A stretch of DNA of 64,000 bases, from NCBI GenBank assembly GCA_047967505.1, contig CM106538.1. One strand, given 5' to 3'. Positions 1 to 10,300 of this stretch are shown here, piece by piece. The notes beneath the pieces were generated by a model. That model was not told the DNA's origin, searched no databases, and worked only from the letters and a program-made list of their open reading frames with translations. This stretch comes from Dipteris shenzhenensis. Lineage: Eukaryota > Polypodiophyta > Polypodiopsida > Gleicheniales. Position 1 is the first letter of the stretch. Every line of letters begins with the position of its first letter. Both the position numbers and the translations under genes were made by a program.

Positions 1-594
1 TATACAATGTACTGTTATCTTGGTTATCCTTCCTACCCCTTGGCTCATACCATACCGCTGTAAATGTTGTGGCTCTCCCCCGGTCATCCATGCTCACGTC
101 AACTACTTTCGCAACCCAAAACTTCACGTTCTCATGTTCATCATCCGATGGTCGAACTGTAACAAAACAATGGACATCTATGTCTATTTGTGGCATAAAC
201 TCTCTCTTCTTGGATCCACAATATGGACATGGGAGCAACGATTCAAACTCATTTTCAAAGAGACCACATGTTGGACGCATGTCATTACCAACATTTGGCC
301 AAAATAAAGGCCGTTCTGCCTTAATGTTATCTTCTCGCATTTTTGCAAGGTCCTTTATCAATTGGTAGGTCTTGCTAATTACAACAGTAGTGTGTTCCTT
401 CCAAGAGGGCTTCCAATCAGGAAATCTCCGGAGCATTTCCTCTTTGTATGCAATAAAAGCTTTTAAGCCTTCTATTTCACCTTTGGATTTCTCGCTGAAT
501 TCTTTTATAGGAGCCCATGTTGGATTCATTTCTTTGCTCGGGATTGAAGTTAAAAGAGAGTAAGGTTCTTTAGGTTCCCATTTTGTATCAAGAG
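1..594 (-). CDS. Unidentified protein, partial, runs off left edge
   Basis: An uninterrupted reverse-strand frame of about 195 codons enters from the left edge; no stop is visible inside the window, so the product continues beyond it. Reading from 594 downward it contains an acidic and lysine-rich stretch, a motif PNVGNDMRPTCG, a possible small zinc site CPYC (around 215-230) and a segment WVAKVVDVSMDDRG followed by FTAVWYEP. Segments like the last one occur in uncharacterised plant and transposon-linked proteins, but I do not recognise the family. The upstream end abuts the truncated copia fragment that starts at about 599, so the gene is probably cut there. It could be part of another transposon or a host gene fragment; function unknown. 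Confidence 0.45.
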
Positions 595-598
595 AATA

Positions 599-1041
599 GT
601 GTTCCCATTTCCGAAGCTACAATTTCTTGGAAAGCTTTGTGAAGCATGCTGCTTCGGCAAACAAAAGCGAACCAACTTTGTCAGAAGTACCTCTCGTGCA
701 CGAGGTATTCTTGATTTGATTCATACAGATGTATGGGGTTATGCCCAGACCCGCAACATCAATGGTTCACTTTATTACTTGACCTTCATCGATGACTACA
801 GCAGATATTGTTGGGTCTACTTTTTGAAAGAGAAATCTGAAGTGTTTGCCAGATTTCAAGAATTCAAAGCCATGGTAGAAAACCAGACAGGCAGAAAGAT
901 CAAGGTCATGAGATCCGACAGAGGAGGTGAATACATGTCTTCAGCATTCATGAACTTTTGCAAAAATCACAGCATTCGAAGACAATTCACATGTGCAGAT
1001 ACTCCTCAACAAAATGCAAGAGCTAAAAGGAAGAATGGGAC
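599..1041 (+). pseudogene. Copia-1 integrase, 5' piece
   Basis: Encodes the end of a GAG-pre-integrase segment (LCEACCFGKQ) and the first two thirds of a Ty1/copia integrase core: LIHTDVWG supplies the first catalytic Asp and MRSDRGGEY the second. The third catalytic position, normally Glu in an NGVAERKN-type motif, reads NARAKRKN, so it is Lys here and the enzyme would be dead. The frame is cut at 1041 by gypsy-1 and resumes without loss at 13289 after the duplicated pentamer. Gag, protease and the 5' LTR of this copia element are absent: its left end is truncated against the unrelated minus-strand gene. Confidence 0.9.
1037..1041. repeat. Target-site duplication GGGAC of gypsy-1
   Basis: The pentamer GGGAC precedes the 5' LTR here and follows the 3' LTR at 13289-13293. 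Dropping one copy and the element restores the copia-1 reading frame across the junction, which proves the insertion order. Confidence 0.95.
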
Positions 1042-1084
1042 TGTTGACTCTGTGCCAACATGAACTTATGAAGAAAGAGAAGGT

Positions 1085-1430
1085 GATACAACTTTGTGAT
1101 ACAACTTTGTGTTACAACTTTGTGATACAACTTTGTGTTGCAACTTTGTGTTACAACTTCTAGACACAACTTTGTGTTACGACTTTGTGTAACAACTTTG
1201 TGTTACAAGTTTATGTTACAACTTCTACATGAAGAGAGAGAATGTGTTACGACTTTGTGACACAACTTTGTGTTACAACTTTGTGTAACAACTTTGTGCT
1301 ACAACTTTGTGTAACAACTTTGTGTTACCACTTTGTGTTACAACTTCTACATGTAGAGAGAGAATGTGTTACGACTTTGTGACACAACTTTGTGTAACAA
1401 CTTTGTGATACGACTTTGTGTTACATGCAG
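1085..1430 (+). repeat. 13-bp tandem units in LTR U3
   Basis: About 25 degenerate copies of a unit close to ACAACTTTGTGTT lie just upstream of the TATA box, interrupted by AGAGAGAGAATGTG segments. The 3' LTR has exactly one unit fewer near its start, so the array changes by unit gain or loss. Position in U3 suggests an enhancer-like array, but that is inference. Confidence 0.85.
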
Positions 1431-1450
1431 AGAGAGAAGCTCTCCAACTT

Positions 1451-1457
1451 GTATATA
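1451..1457 (+). promoter_or_regulatory. TATA box of gypsy-1 LTR promoter
   Basis: TATATATA-type box after the 13-bp array and about 45 bp before GGGGCATTGTG; the same sequence is at 12461-12468 in the 3' LTR. Spacing and position fit the U3 promoter of an LTR retrotransposon; the start site itself is inferred. Confidence 0.6.
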
Positions 1458-2281
1458 TACCCCATAATGGAATGAAGCCCACACTCTTGGGGCATTGTGT
1501 TGAGTCTACATTGGTATTCCAAGCATTTGTCTCAAGTGTCCATGCTTCCTTGCACTGCACGTCCAAAAGCATGTCCTAACCTTGCAACCCTTCTCCCCTC
1601 TCCTCCAACCCTGCAACCCATCCTCTCCCTCTCCTCCTCCCTTCTCCCCCCTCCTCCTCCTCCTCCTCCTCCCTCCTCCTCCCTCCTCCTCCTCCTCCTC
1701 CTCCTCCCTCCTCCTCCTCCTCCTCTCTCCTCCCTCTCCCTCCTCCTCTTCCCTCCTCCTCCTTCCTCCTCTCTCTCTTACTTCACCCATGCTCTTACAC
1801 CTTCTTCCTCTCCCACTCCTATGCTTTCCTAAACCCTTAAACTCAATGATCTACGAGGGAGACGAGTTCTCCACCATGTATTTTACTCTGAACCTTGGAT
1901 CCTCCTCCTAACCCTGAACTCCTTCTAAACCTTGGAACCTCCTTCTGAACCCTGGAACTCTTTCTAACCCTGAACTCTTTCTAAACCTTGGAACCTCCTT
2001 CTGAACCCTTAAACTCCTCCTAAACCCTACAACCCCCAATGAAGGCGAAAGCCTTCATTACCCCAACAACAATGGTTTACGTGCCTTTTACACATGCTTG
2101 CATTATGTTTACTCACCACACTTAAGCCTACGTCTCTCACCGGAACACGACTCGAGGTCCTAAGCTACACATATACTACAATGACAATCCCAATATATCT
2201 GTAGGTGACAAAAAGCCTCGGAACACTGCAACATAGATAACCCAGCTCTTCCTACGAAAGCGGTAGGAAAGAGGCAACATT

Positions 2282-2299
2282 TGGCGCCGTTGCCGGGGA
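2282..2299 (+). other. Primer binding site, tRNA-Asp
   Basis: TGGCGCCGTTGCCGGGGA starts two bases after the 5' LTR and is complementary over 18 bases to the 3' end of plant tRNA-Asp(GUC) including CCA. This primer is typical of Athila/Tat-type gypsy elements of plants. Confidence 0.9.
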
Positions 2300-2609
2300 G
2301 ACTAGCGTCTCAAGTAGCGAGTAAACATGCGTAGGTAGGTGTAAAACAAGTCACTACTTCAAACTTTCACGCACATACCACTCAAGGGCAAGGAGAGTAA
2401 AATTTTTTCAAATCTAGCCAAACATATCAACCCCAAACATCCACTCTGGGTTACTACCTTAAGAAATTTTCTTAATTTCTTAAATAAAAGCCACATGATG
2501 TACAATTAGGCTAGGTAGTGGACACGGTTGCGTAGAGCTTTCAATTACGATCATTTTACCTTTTTACAGAAAGGCAAACCGAGCTCTCCATAAAGAGTTA
2601 TGGCTCGGG

Positions 2610-2670
2610 AAGAGTTTAGGGTTAAACCCTAAACCTAAACCCTAAACCTAAAATCCAAACCTATAAAAAC
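2610..2670 (+). promoter_or_regulatory. Telo-box cluster with TATA-like motif in leader
   Basis: Several AAACCCTAAACCTAAACC units resembling the plant telomere repeat are followed within about 20 bp by CCTATAAAAACC. The same pairing of telo-boxes and TATA occurs in promoters of plant translation-related genes. Here it sits about 330 bp downstream of the LTR, so it may be a captured promoter, a remnant, or fortuitous; no transcription evidence is available from sequence. Confidence 0.4.
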
Positions 2671-2939
2671 CTACTCCACCCCCCTCATTCTTCATCTTTC
2701 ACTTTTTGCCTCCATTCTCTTCCACCTTCCGAGCCCCACGCAAGACACTCCTCCCTCTCCATCGACCGCCCCCTTACTCCTATCCTCGCCATGTAAGTGT
2801 CATCGAGCCCTTCTCGCAGCGATGACCTAGCCTTCCACCCACCGTCCATTGTTCCGCGACAATCCCGTTACATCGAGAAAGACTTGGAGAGCGATCAGGT
2901 GATCACCTCTCCCTGCTTTTCGATTTCAGTCTTTCAAGT

Positions 2940-3900
2940 TTGTTTCCCTCTTTCTTCCCCCTTCCCCCTCCATCTCCACCACCATCTCCCCCTCCCCCTT
3001 CATCTCCACCTCCCCCTCCCTCTTCACCTCCACCTCCACCTCCCCCTCCCTCTTCATCTCCCCCTCCACCACCCCCTTCCCCCCTCCACCACCATCCTCT
3101 CCTCTCATCTCCCCCTCCCCCTCCCTCTTCATCTCCCCCTCCACCACCTCCCCCCTCCCCCTTCCCCCCTCCACCACCATCCTCTCCTCTCATCTCCCCC
3201 TCCCCCTCACCACCACCTCCCCCCTCCCCCTTCATCTCCCCCTCCCCCTCCACCACCACCTCCCCCTCTCCCCCTCCCCCTCACCACCACCTCCCCCCTC
3301 CCCCTTCATCTCCCCCTCCACCACCTCCCCCCTCCCCCTCCCCCCCTCCACCACCATCCTCTCCTCTCATCTCCCCCTCCCCCTCCACCACCACCTCCCC
3401 CTCTCCCCCTTCATCTCCCCCTCCCCCTCCACCACCACCTCCCCCTCTCCCCCTCCCCCTCACCACCACCTCCCCCCTCCCCCTTCATCTCCCCCTCCCC
3501 CTCCACCACCACCTCCCCCTCTCCCCCTCCCCCTCACCACCACCTCCCCCCTCCCCCTTCATCTCCCCCTCCCCCTCCACCACCACCTCCCCCTCTCCCC
3601 CTCCCCCTCACCACCACCTCCCCCCTCCCCCTTCATCTCCCCCTCCCCCTCCACCACCACCTCCCCCTCTCCCCCTCCCCCTCACCACCACCTCCCCCCT
3701 CCCCCTTCATCTCCCCCTCCACCACCTCCCCCCTCCCCCTCCCCCTCCATCTTCACCTCCCCCTCCACCTTCTCTCTCCTTTCCCTCTCCTCTCTCCCCT
3801 TTTTTCCCTCTCTCTCTCTTCTCTCTCTCCCACCCCCTCTCTCTCTCACTCTCTCCTCTTTCTCCCCCTTACCCCCTCCCCCTTACCCTCGACCCCTCCA
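2940..3900 (+). repeat. Polypyrimidine minisatellite in gypsy-1 leader
   Basis: About 1 kb of almost pure C/T with CCACC interruptions. From 3445 to about 3740 it is a regular tandem repeat with a 74-bp period (phase marks at 3445, 3519, 3593 and 3667); upstream copies are more scrambled. As 74 is not a multiple of three, the repeats read through in successive frames, which explains the long proline/serine/leucine ORFs on plus and glycine/glutamate ORFs on minus. I treat none of these as genes. Confidence 0.9.
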
Positions 3901-4115
3901 CCCCCTAACCCCCCCTCTACTCTTTCTCCCCCTTACCCCCTCCCCCTTACCCCGGCCCCTATCTCTAACCGCCCGCCAACCCCAGCCCCAACCCCCCAGC
4001 CCCGCCCGCCCCCCGCTCACGGCACCGCGGCGGCGCCCAACAGAGGCGCCCCCGCAGCGCCTCCGCCGGCGGCGGCGCGCCGCAGCGCCCGCCTGCGCCG
4101 CGCCCTCCGTCCCGA

Positions 4116-4279
4116 CGCCGGCACCACCGGCCGCCCTCGCGCGCCACCGGCCGCCGCCCGCGGCGACCGCGACGCCGCCCCGCTAACTACCCCGTCCCGG
4201 CGCCGGCACCACCGGCCGCCCTCGCGCGCCACCGGCCGCCGCCCGCGGCGACCGCGACGCCGCCCCGCTAACTACCCCG
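4116..4279 (+). repeat. 85-bp GC-rich tandem duplication
   Basis: The block starting CGCCGGCACCACCGG at 4116 is repeated from 4201 with about 79 identical bases. It sits in a 300-bp segment (about 3960-4280) of very high GC content, unlike everything around it, between the pyrimidine tract and gag. Strong secondary structure in the leader RNA is likely (inference). Confidence 0.85.
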
Positions 4280-4467
4280 CCCCTGCGACCTCCGATTAAC
4301 GATCCGTCTGCACCGGCACATTTCCCTACACACGTAGGACAATCTTAGAAACATTATTAACACGACGGTCCCTACACAAACTAACACCACTCTAACTCTC
4401 CTAACAGCACCACCTCCACACTCGCCCTTGGGGTAGCGATACCCTTGGCAAATCACGCACCATCTGC

Positions 4468-7197
4468 ATGCAGTTACGTTCCGGCCAACGACTTCGACTC
4501 CAACGCTCGCCCAATCCGCAACTAACTCCACTGCAACAACCGCCCCCGCCAATCCTCTACCCCGACTCCCCCCCTGAGATTCAACAACTTCCTTTAACCC
4601 CTCCACGCCCCAACATGGCTGGACGTCGTCCTGAGCATGATGGGGACATTGAGCTCGATGCCGAGGCTGACAACTTCTTCAATCGACGAAATCACAACAA
4701 TCACGGCCGACGCCCCTTGGGAAAACTGGAACTTCCAAAATATAATGGTAGGGGAGACCCTGCTCGCTTCCTCCAACATTTTGATGCCGCATGTCGAGCA
4801 GGTGGTGATCAATCCCATGAAACTAAGGTGGCTTGGTTTCCAATGGCCTTAACTGATGAGGCGTCGGAATGGTACCTCGACCTTCTTGTGGAAGAACGTG
4901 CCACATGGGACCTACTTCAAACCGAATTCAAACGTCGCTTCCAAACGGAGAGGCTACAAGATGATCCCGCTCTCCAACTCAGCAAGATCGAACAAGGCCG
5001 GAGGGAAGATGTACGCACATACCTGGGAAAGATGAAGAGATTGATTGCCAAATGTGACCCACGGCCAGATGCAAAGTACCTCACGGCATGGTTCATAGCA
5101 GGACTCAGAAAGAAAATCCGCAAGGATATGAAAAAGATAAGTAGCTATGAAACATTCAGTGCTGCTCATGCGGCAGCCATTGACATCGAAGATGGTATGA
5201 CAGATTCAGACACTAGCAGTGATGATGCCAGATCAAATACACGAGATAAACGCTCAAAAAAAGGTAAATCAAAGGACACTGCCGAAACATCCAATGAAGA
5301 TCGCCTAGAGGCCATGACCTTGAAATTAAAAGAAGATATGATGCAGGCCATGGATCAAAAACTCCACTTGTCTCAGCCGCCAACTCAAACATATCCACGG
5401 CGAGAAAATGTCTGGTGCCCACACTGCTTGGCAAATCATACAGCAAATGAATGCCCAGTCCTCAGAGCAAGAATCACTGCACAAGCAAATCCACCGCCAC
5501 GGTTGTGGTGCCATATCTGTGTCGTCGGCGGCCATGATGAGACCAGTTGCATCTTCAACATGCGCAACAATCCGCCTCGACCACCACAATACCAAGCGGC
5601 ACCCATGCCAGTATACAGGCAACCGGCACTTGCACAAGCGCCCCCAGCTCCGAGGCTAAATCCTGTTCCCGTTCGGACACAAGTCCCACAACTACTCAGG
5701 AATCCAAATCCACGACCGTATCCAAGAGCACCAAATCCAGCTCCTCCGGCAGTTCCCATACATCAATTACAAGCCGAGGAAGTAGACTCGCTATTTGAGT
5801 ATGAAGCAGAGTACCCAGTGTACTATGTAGAAGGTGCAGAGGGTCTAATACCAGTCTATGCAAATCAAGTGCGACCCAACACATTTCGCGCACCAATCAA
5901 GTGTTATGGTTGTGGCGAAAATCATAGGATCGCAGAGTGCCCTCATCGCGGTAGCCCAGCTACTTTCCAACCACTTTGCAGAGATTGTGGCATTGGACAT
6001 GCCTGTATGGATTGTCCCATGAAAAATAAGGTCCCAGAACAAACAGAGGTTAAGCCTGACGTCCCCATCGGCATCATTGGGGTGGACCATCAAAGTCTGG
6101 GTCCGGCAAGTCTAAGGTCACAACCTATCAATGTAATTACACGCCAACAGAAAGCGGCCACAAAGGAACCTATCATTCCAATCCAACCGAAGCGACTTCT
6201 GAGAAAGAAAGCACAAGTGCCTCCACCTCCGCCAAGCAATGAGCAGCCGAGTTCATCCACATCAACTCCCGAGCCTCGAATAAAAGAAGCTCCATTCCCG
6301 AATGCAGAGGTGGAGAAGGCTCGTTTTCAGGCACTTCAGCAATGGGTCCAAAATGAACAAGCTCAATTTGAGGCTCAGAAACAAGCTCAAGACCCACTCC
6401 ATGACTTGGCCCCACAAAGTATTGATACTATACTCGAGCCCTTGTTCCAACAACAAACTCCACAACAGAATGTACCGCCACGTCAACTTGAAGGAGCTGC
6501 ACTCTCTAGCATCTTGAGTTGCCCTGTGTCCATTCCCATCGGAATCCTCTTACGAAATTGTCCCAATCTCTGGGAGAGTTTCAAAGGATGGATTGAACTC
6601 GCAACTCCCCCTCCACCTATGAACGACATTGATGATATCCCTGTGCGGATGGGTGAGAAAGATGACATACGCAACATCACTGTGCCTTTGATCCACAAGG
6701 CATATAATGAAATCCAAGCCATAGTGGATGGTGGAGCAGGTGTCAATGTCCTATCAAAGGAGCTTTACGAAGAATGGGGTCTCCCACCAATGCAAAAGGC
6801 TAATTTCAACATACGCCTTGCCGATGATTCACGGGCTAAACCCTTGGGAATAGTAAATGGCGTGTCCACAAAGATCGCAGGAGTCCGCTTTTCCCTTCAA
6901 TTCACAATCTTGGATCTCCCCAAAAAATCCTATCAAATCTTACTGGGACGTCCTTGGTTACGGGAAGCATCAGTCCTCCATGACTGGGGAACGGATAGAT
7001 TGACAATCCAGAATCGAGACACTGCAGTCAGGGTGAATGTGGGGACAGGAGTTATTAAACCAATTGTTCCTAGAGCATTGGATGACACATCTTCCACGAC
7101 AATCTCGAGCAAATCAGATCCCTTGCAACAGCATGCCCTCGGGGGGGTCACTATGTATAAACCCTCTATACCACGTGCGTTCAAGGCATATTTCTAA
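4468..7197 (+). CDS. Gypsy-1 gag-protease, C-terminus replaced by MITE
   Basis: 909 codons. A retrotransposon gag capsid domain lies at about residues 85-260 (WYLDLL, WDLLQTEFKRRF). Four Cys/His clusters follow: CPHC..H..C near 317, CHIC..H..C near 348, a classic CCHC CYGCGENHRIAECP near 478 and CRDC near 504. A retropepsin-like aspartic protease is near 735-850, with active site DGGAG (Gly in place of the usual Ser/Thr) and the LLGRPWL motif. ATG 4468 is the first in-frame start; ATG 4614 (AACATGGCT) has a stronger start context and is an alternative. Residues 891-909 and the stop are supplied by MITE-1; without it the frame runs directly into pol. Confidence 0.93.
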   Translation: MQLRSGQRLRLQRSPNPQLTPLQQPPPPILYPDSPPEIQQLPLTPPRPNMAGRRPEHDGDIELDAEADNFFNRRNHNNHGRRPLGKLELPKYNGRGDPARFLQHFDAACRAGGDQSHETKVAWFPMALTDEASEWYLDLLVEERATWDLLQTEFKRRFQTERLQDDPALQLSKIEQGRREDVRTYLGKMKRLIAKCDPRPDAKYLTAWFIAGLRKKIRKDMKKISSYETFSAAHAAAIDIEDGMTDSDTSSDDARSNTRDKRSKKGKSKDTAETSNEDRLEAMTLKLKEDMMQAMDQKLHLSQPPTQTYPRRENVWCPHCLANHTANECPVLRARITAQANPPPRLWCHICVVGGHDETSCIFNMRNNPPRPPQYQAAPMPVYRQPALAQAPPAPRLNPVPVRTQVPQLLRNPNPRPYPRAPNPAPPAVPIHQLQAEEVDSLFEYEAEYPVYYVEGAEGLIPVYANQVRPNTFRAPIKCYGCGENHRIAECPHRGSPATFQPLCRDCGIGHACMDCPMKNKVPEQTEVKPDVPIGIIGVDHQSLGPASLRSQPINVITRQQKAATKEPIIPIQPKRLLRKKAQVPPPPPSNEQPSSSTSTPEPRIKEAPFPNAEVEKARFQALQQWVQNEQAQFEAQKQAQDPLHDLAPQSIDTILEPLFQQQTPQQNVPPRQLEGAALSSILSCPVSIPIGILLRNCPNLWESFKGWIELATPPPPMNDIDDIPVRMGEKDDIRNITVPLIHKAYNEIQAIVDGGAGVNVLSKELYEEWGLPPMQKANFNIRLADDSRAKPLGIVNGVSTKIAGVRFSLQFTILDLPKKSYQILLGRPWLREASVLHDWGTDRLTIQNRDTAVRVNVGTGVIKPIVPRALDDTSSTTISSKSDPLQQHALGGVTMYKPSIPRAFKAYF

Positions 7198-7383
7198 AAT
7201 CCCTTATCTGTAAATTTTTCATTAATAAAATGTACCCCTTTTCTATACAAATCTGTAAATTTTTTCCAAAACTATTTTAAATAGTCCCTTATGTATATTT
7301 ATTTCTGTAAATTTTAGAAATAAAAAATATCCTTCTATTGAACTCACGTGATAGGGTTACATATGATGAGTGACCCCCCCGAG
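7138..7383. mobile_element. MITE-1, 246 bp, 15-bp TIR, 8-bp TSD
   Basis: The element begins CTCGGGGGGGTCACT and ends with the exact reverse complement. It is flanked by the direct repeat AGCATGCC (7130-7137 and 7384-7391). The interior is AT-rich with repeated CTGTAAATTTT motifs and has no coding capacity. The 8-bp duplication and a CTC(A/G)GGG-type end suggest hAT-related mobilisation (inference). A second copy is at 25189 and a diverged third at 50836. Its insertion ends gag-protease and separates it from pol. Confidence 0.92.
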
Positions 7384-7391
7384 AGCATGCC

Positions 7392-10300
7392 ATAGCAGGT
7401 GACTCACAAAGCAATGTCAATAACTGGATACAAACATTGGCAACCATCGACAACTGCCATTCATTAGACCCCATCTTCTCACAGATAGATGTTAACGCAC
7501 TACAGGTCAATCCTCCACCGACACATGAAGAACCAATCGATCTAGAGATGCCATTCTTTATGGCTGACCTCGAATGGGATAATGAACCTGAAGAAGGTAC
7601 CCATACCAATGATGATTCAGATTTTCCTTGGGACCTTGAAACAGAGGCTGCGAATGCTGAAATTGAAGATCAAATCTTTGATAATGACCTAGCCATTCTC
7701 CATGCCCTAATGGCAGTTGAGCTCCCAAAAATTGAACCTCCACAGTTGAATAACAGCAGAAGATCCCGCAAGAAAGCTGCAGGAGGAAATCGCAGAAAAG
7801 CCAAGGCCGAGCACTTCAATGAATGCGAACGAGTCCAAACAAGGATTGTTGAATTGTACCTTGCAAAGTCAGTTCCCTCCAAATCAATACCACCACCTCT
7901 TGAATGGTCCCCTGAGGGACTGGAAGGAGTATGTGCAGCACATGAACCCTTACTTGGAAACACTTTACCAGTGGAAAAGTTACCTCACAGTTCCCAACGT
8001 AAGAAGTTTCGGAAATATAAGCCACATGTGCGGATGAAGCTCGATCAAGAGACTTCAGAAAAAGAAAGAAAAGAAGAGCCTAACAAATTCCTAAATGCAA
8101 CTATGCCACCCAGTACTCATGACACATCTCAGGCTAGTTCAACCCCATCGGAGGCCGATCTTCGAGAAGTGTCGGAATACTTTAAGAATTATACAAGTGG
8201 CAGTGCACCAATAGCAATGCCAAGACCAATCAGAGAATCTGAAGTTCAAGAAACCGATAGCATTGGAGAAACTCCAATCTATGAGGGACCGGCAAAAACA
8301 CGCACAATAAACCTCGCCCTTGAAGGGGAGGAAGAAAAATTGGTTTTCATTGGGAAACAGCTCCGTCAAGAAGATGAAAGCAAACTCAAAGACCTCCTAA
8401 TGGAATATCGTGACTGCCTAGCATGGTCATACAAAGAGATGAAAGGAATTTCCCCAGAAGTGGCAGTTCACACGATCCCTATAAGGGAAGGTGCTCGCCC
8501 TAAGGTATGTGGACCTTATCGCACAAATCCTAAATATGGCACCATGGTTTATGACGAGCTGGAAAAACTCCTAGATGCCGGATTCATCTACGAGATCGAG
8601 CACACTGATTGGGTTTCCCCCATTTTCATTGTACCTAAACGCAACAAGAAGCTCAGAATATGCGTGAACTTGAAAAATGTGAATGCCGCCACAATAAGGG
8701 ATCACTACCCCCTACCCTTAACAGAAACAGTGTTGGAAAAGGTGGCAGGATCCGAAATATATAGCTTCTTGGATGGCTTCAGTGGCTATAACCAAGTACA
8801 AATTGCTCCTCAAGACCAATCAAAAACAGCATTTGCTACAGAATGGGGTATTTTTGCATATAGAGTCATGCCATTTGGCCTTTGTAATGCCCCAGCCACA
8901 TTCCAGCGAGTCATGTTCACAGCTTTCAAGTCATTTTTGAATAAGTTTTTACAGGTGTTCTTGGATGATTTGTGCATCCATTCAACCAAACAGGACCACT
9001 TCAAATGTCTGGAAGAAGTACTAATCAAATGCAAGGAGTATGGCATCTCCCTAAATCCAACAAAGTGCCAGTTCATGGTCACCCACGGAGTTGTTTTGGG
9101 ACACATCGTCTCTCAACATGGGATTGCAACTGACATGGACAAAATCAAGATCATCATGGAATTGCCTCCTCCTACAAATTCCAAAGGTGTACAGGTCTTT
9201 ATGGGACATGCCGGCTATTATAGAAGATTTATATTGCAGTATGCCATGATAGCTAGACCACTATACAAATTATTAGTGGAGTTCTTATGGACCGAAGAGT
9301 GCGACCAAGCCTTTGAGCTTTTAAAGTGGCGCCTAATCACAGCACCCATCCTTCTATCTCCCAATTGGGATATTGATTTTCATGTTCATACTGATGGATC
9401 CAAGTATGCAATTGGGAGTGTGCTTTGTCAACCGGGTGAACATAAGAAAGACTACCCCGTCTACTTCGCCAGTCGACAACTCAATGATGCAGAGATCAAC
9501 TATACAACCACAGAAAGAGAAGCCCTAGCAATGGTGTACAGTGTAAAGAAATTTCGGCACTATCTTCTCGCAAATGATTTTGTCTTCTACACCGACCATC
9601 AAGCATTGCTATATCTTGTGAACCGTCCGTGTACCACCGGAAGAATAACCAGATGGCTCCTCTTGCTGCAAGAATTCAACTTCAAAATTGTGGTCCGCAA
9701 AGGTGCCCAACACTACATTGCCGATCACATGTCTCGAGTCAAGACAGGAGAAGAAGCCACTGGCGTAGAAGATGACTTACCAGATGCCACACTATTTCAA
9801 ATAGATGCTGTTCCAGAATGGTGTGGAGATATCATTGGGTACTTGATGGCAGGAAGACCACCCCCTGACATGAAAGCAGTAGATGCCAGAAAATTGATTC
9901 TAAAGGCTGCACCATATCAACTCATTGCAGGACAACTATACAAGATGGGCAAGGACCAGATATTAAGAAGATGTGTAATGTCTCATGAGATCCTGCCAAT
10001 CCTGAGTGAAGTCCATGAAGGCATTGCAGGAGGACACTTCCAAGGGGAAGCCACAGCAAGAAAAGTTCTCCTCGCAGGCTACTGGTGGCCAACACTGTGG
10101 GCAGATGCCTATGAATATGTAAAAGGCTGTGATGTTTGCCAACGAACTATTAAACCACAACACAAAGACTTCAATCCCCTAACAACAGTTGTTGCACAAC
10201 AGCCATTTGAAAAATGGGGGATTGATTATGTGGGTCCCATACATCCAGCAGCAAAAGGAACACAGGCACGCTACATCATTGTGGCCACTGATTACTTTAC

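Larger units (their letters stand above)
1042..2279 (+). repeat. Gypsy-1 5' LTR
   Basis: Begins TGTTGACTCTG and ends GGCAACA; matches 12064-13288 nearly base for base. It contains a tandem array of 13-bp units (1085-1430), a TATA box, a CTC-rich pyrimidine tract (about 1625-1785) and a series of short degenerate units around AACCCTGAACTC/AACCTTGGAACC (about 1890-2040). A perfect short inverted repeat AATGAAGGCGAAAGCCTTCATT lies near 2038-2059 in the R/U5 part. The ORFs that can be read through the pyrimidine tract are low-complexity artefacts. Confidence 0.96.

Noticed and set aside
1497-1911. Overlapping ORFs in the LTR (and their copies at 12506-12920)
   Set aside because: CTC-repeat translation in all frames; present twice only because the LTR is duplicated.
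2282-2299. Possible tRNA gene because of the tRNA-like sequence
   Set aside because: Only the 3'-end complement is present and it lies two bases after an LTR, so it is a primer site, not a gene.
2797-4299. 500-codon plus-strand ORF rich in Pro, Ser, Leu and His
   Set aside because: It reads a C/T minisatellite with a 74-bp period and then a GC-rich tandem block; equally long frames exist in other phases and on the minus strand. No domain and no codon signature.
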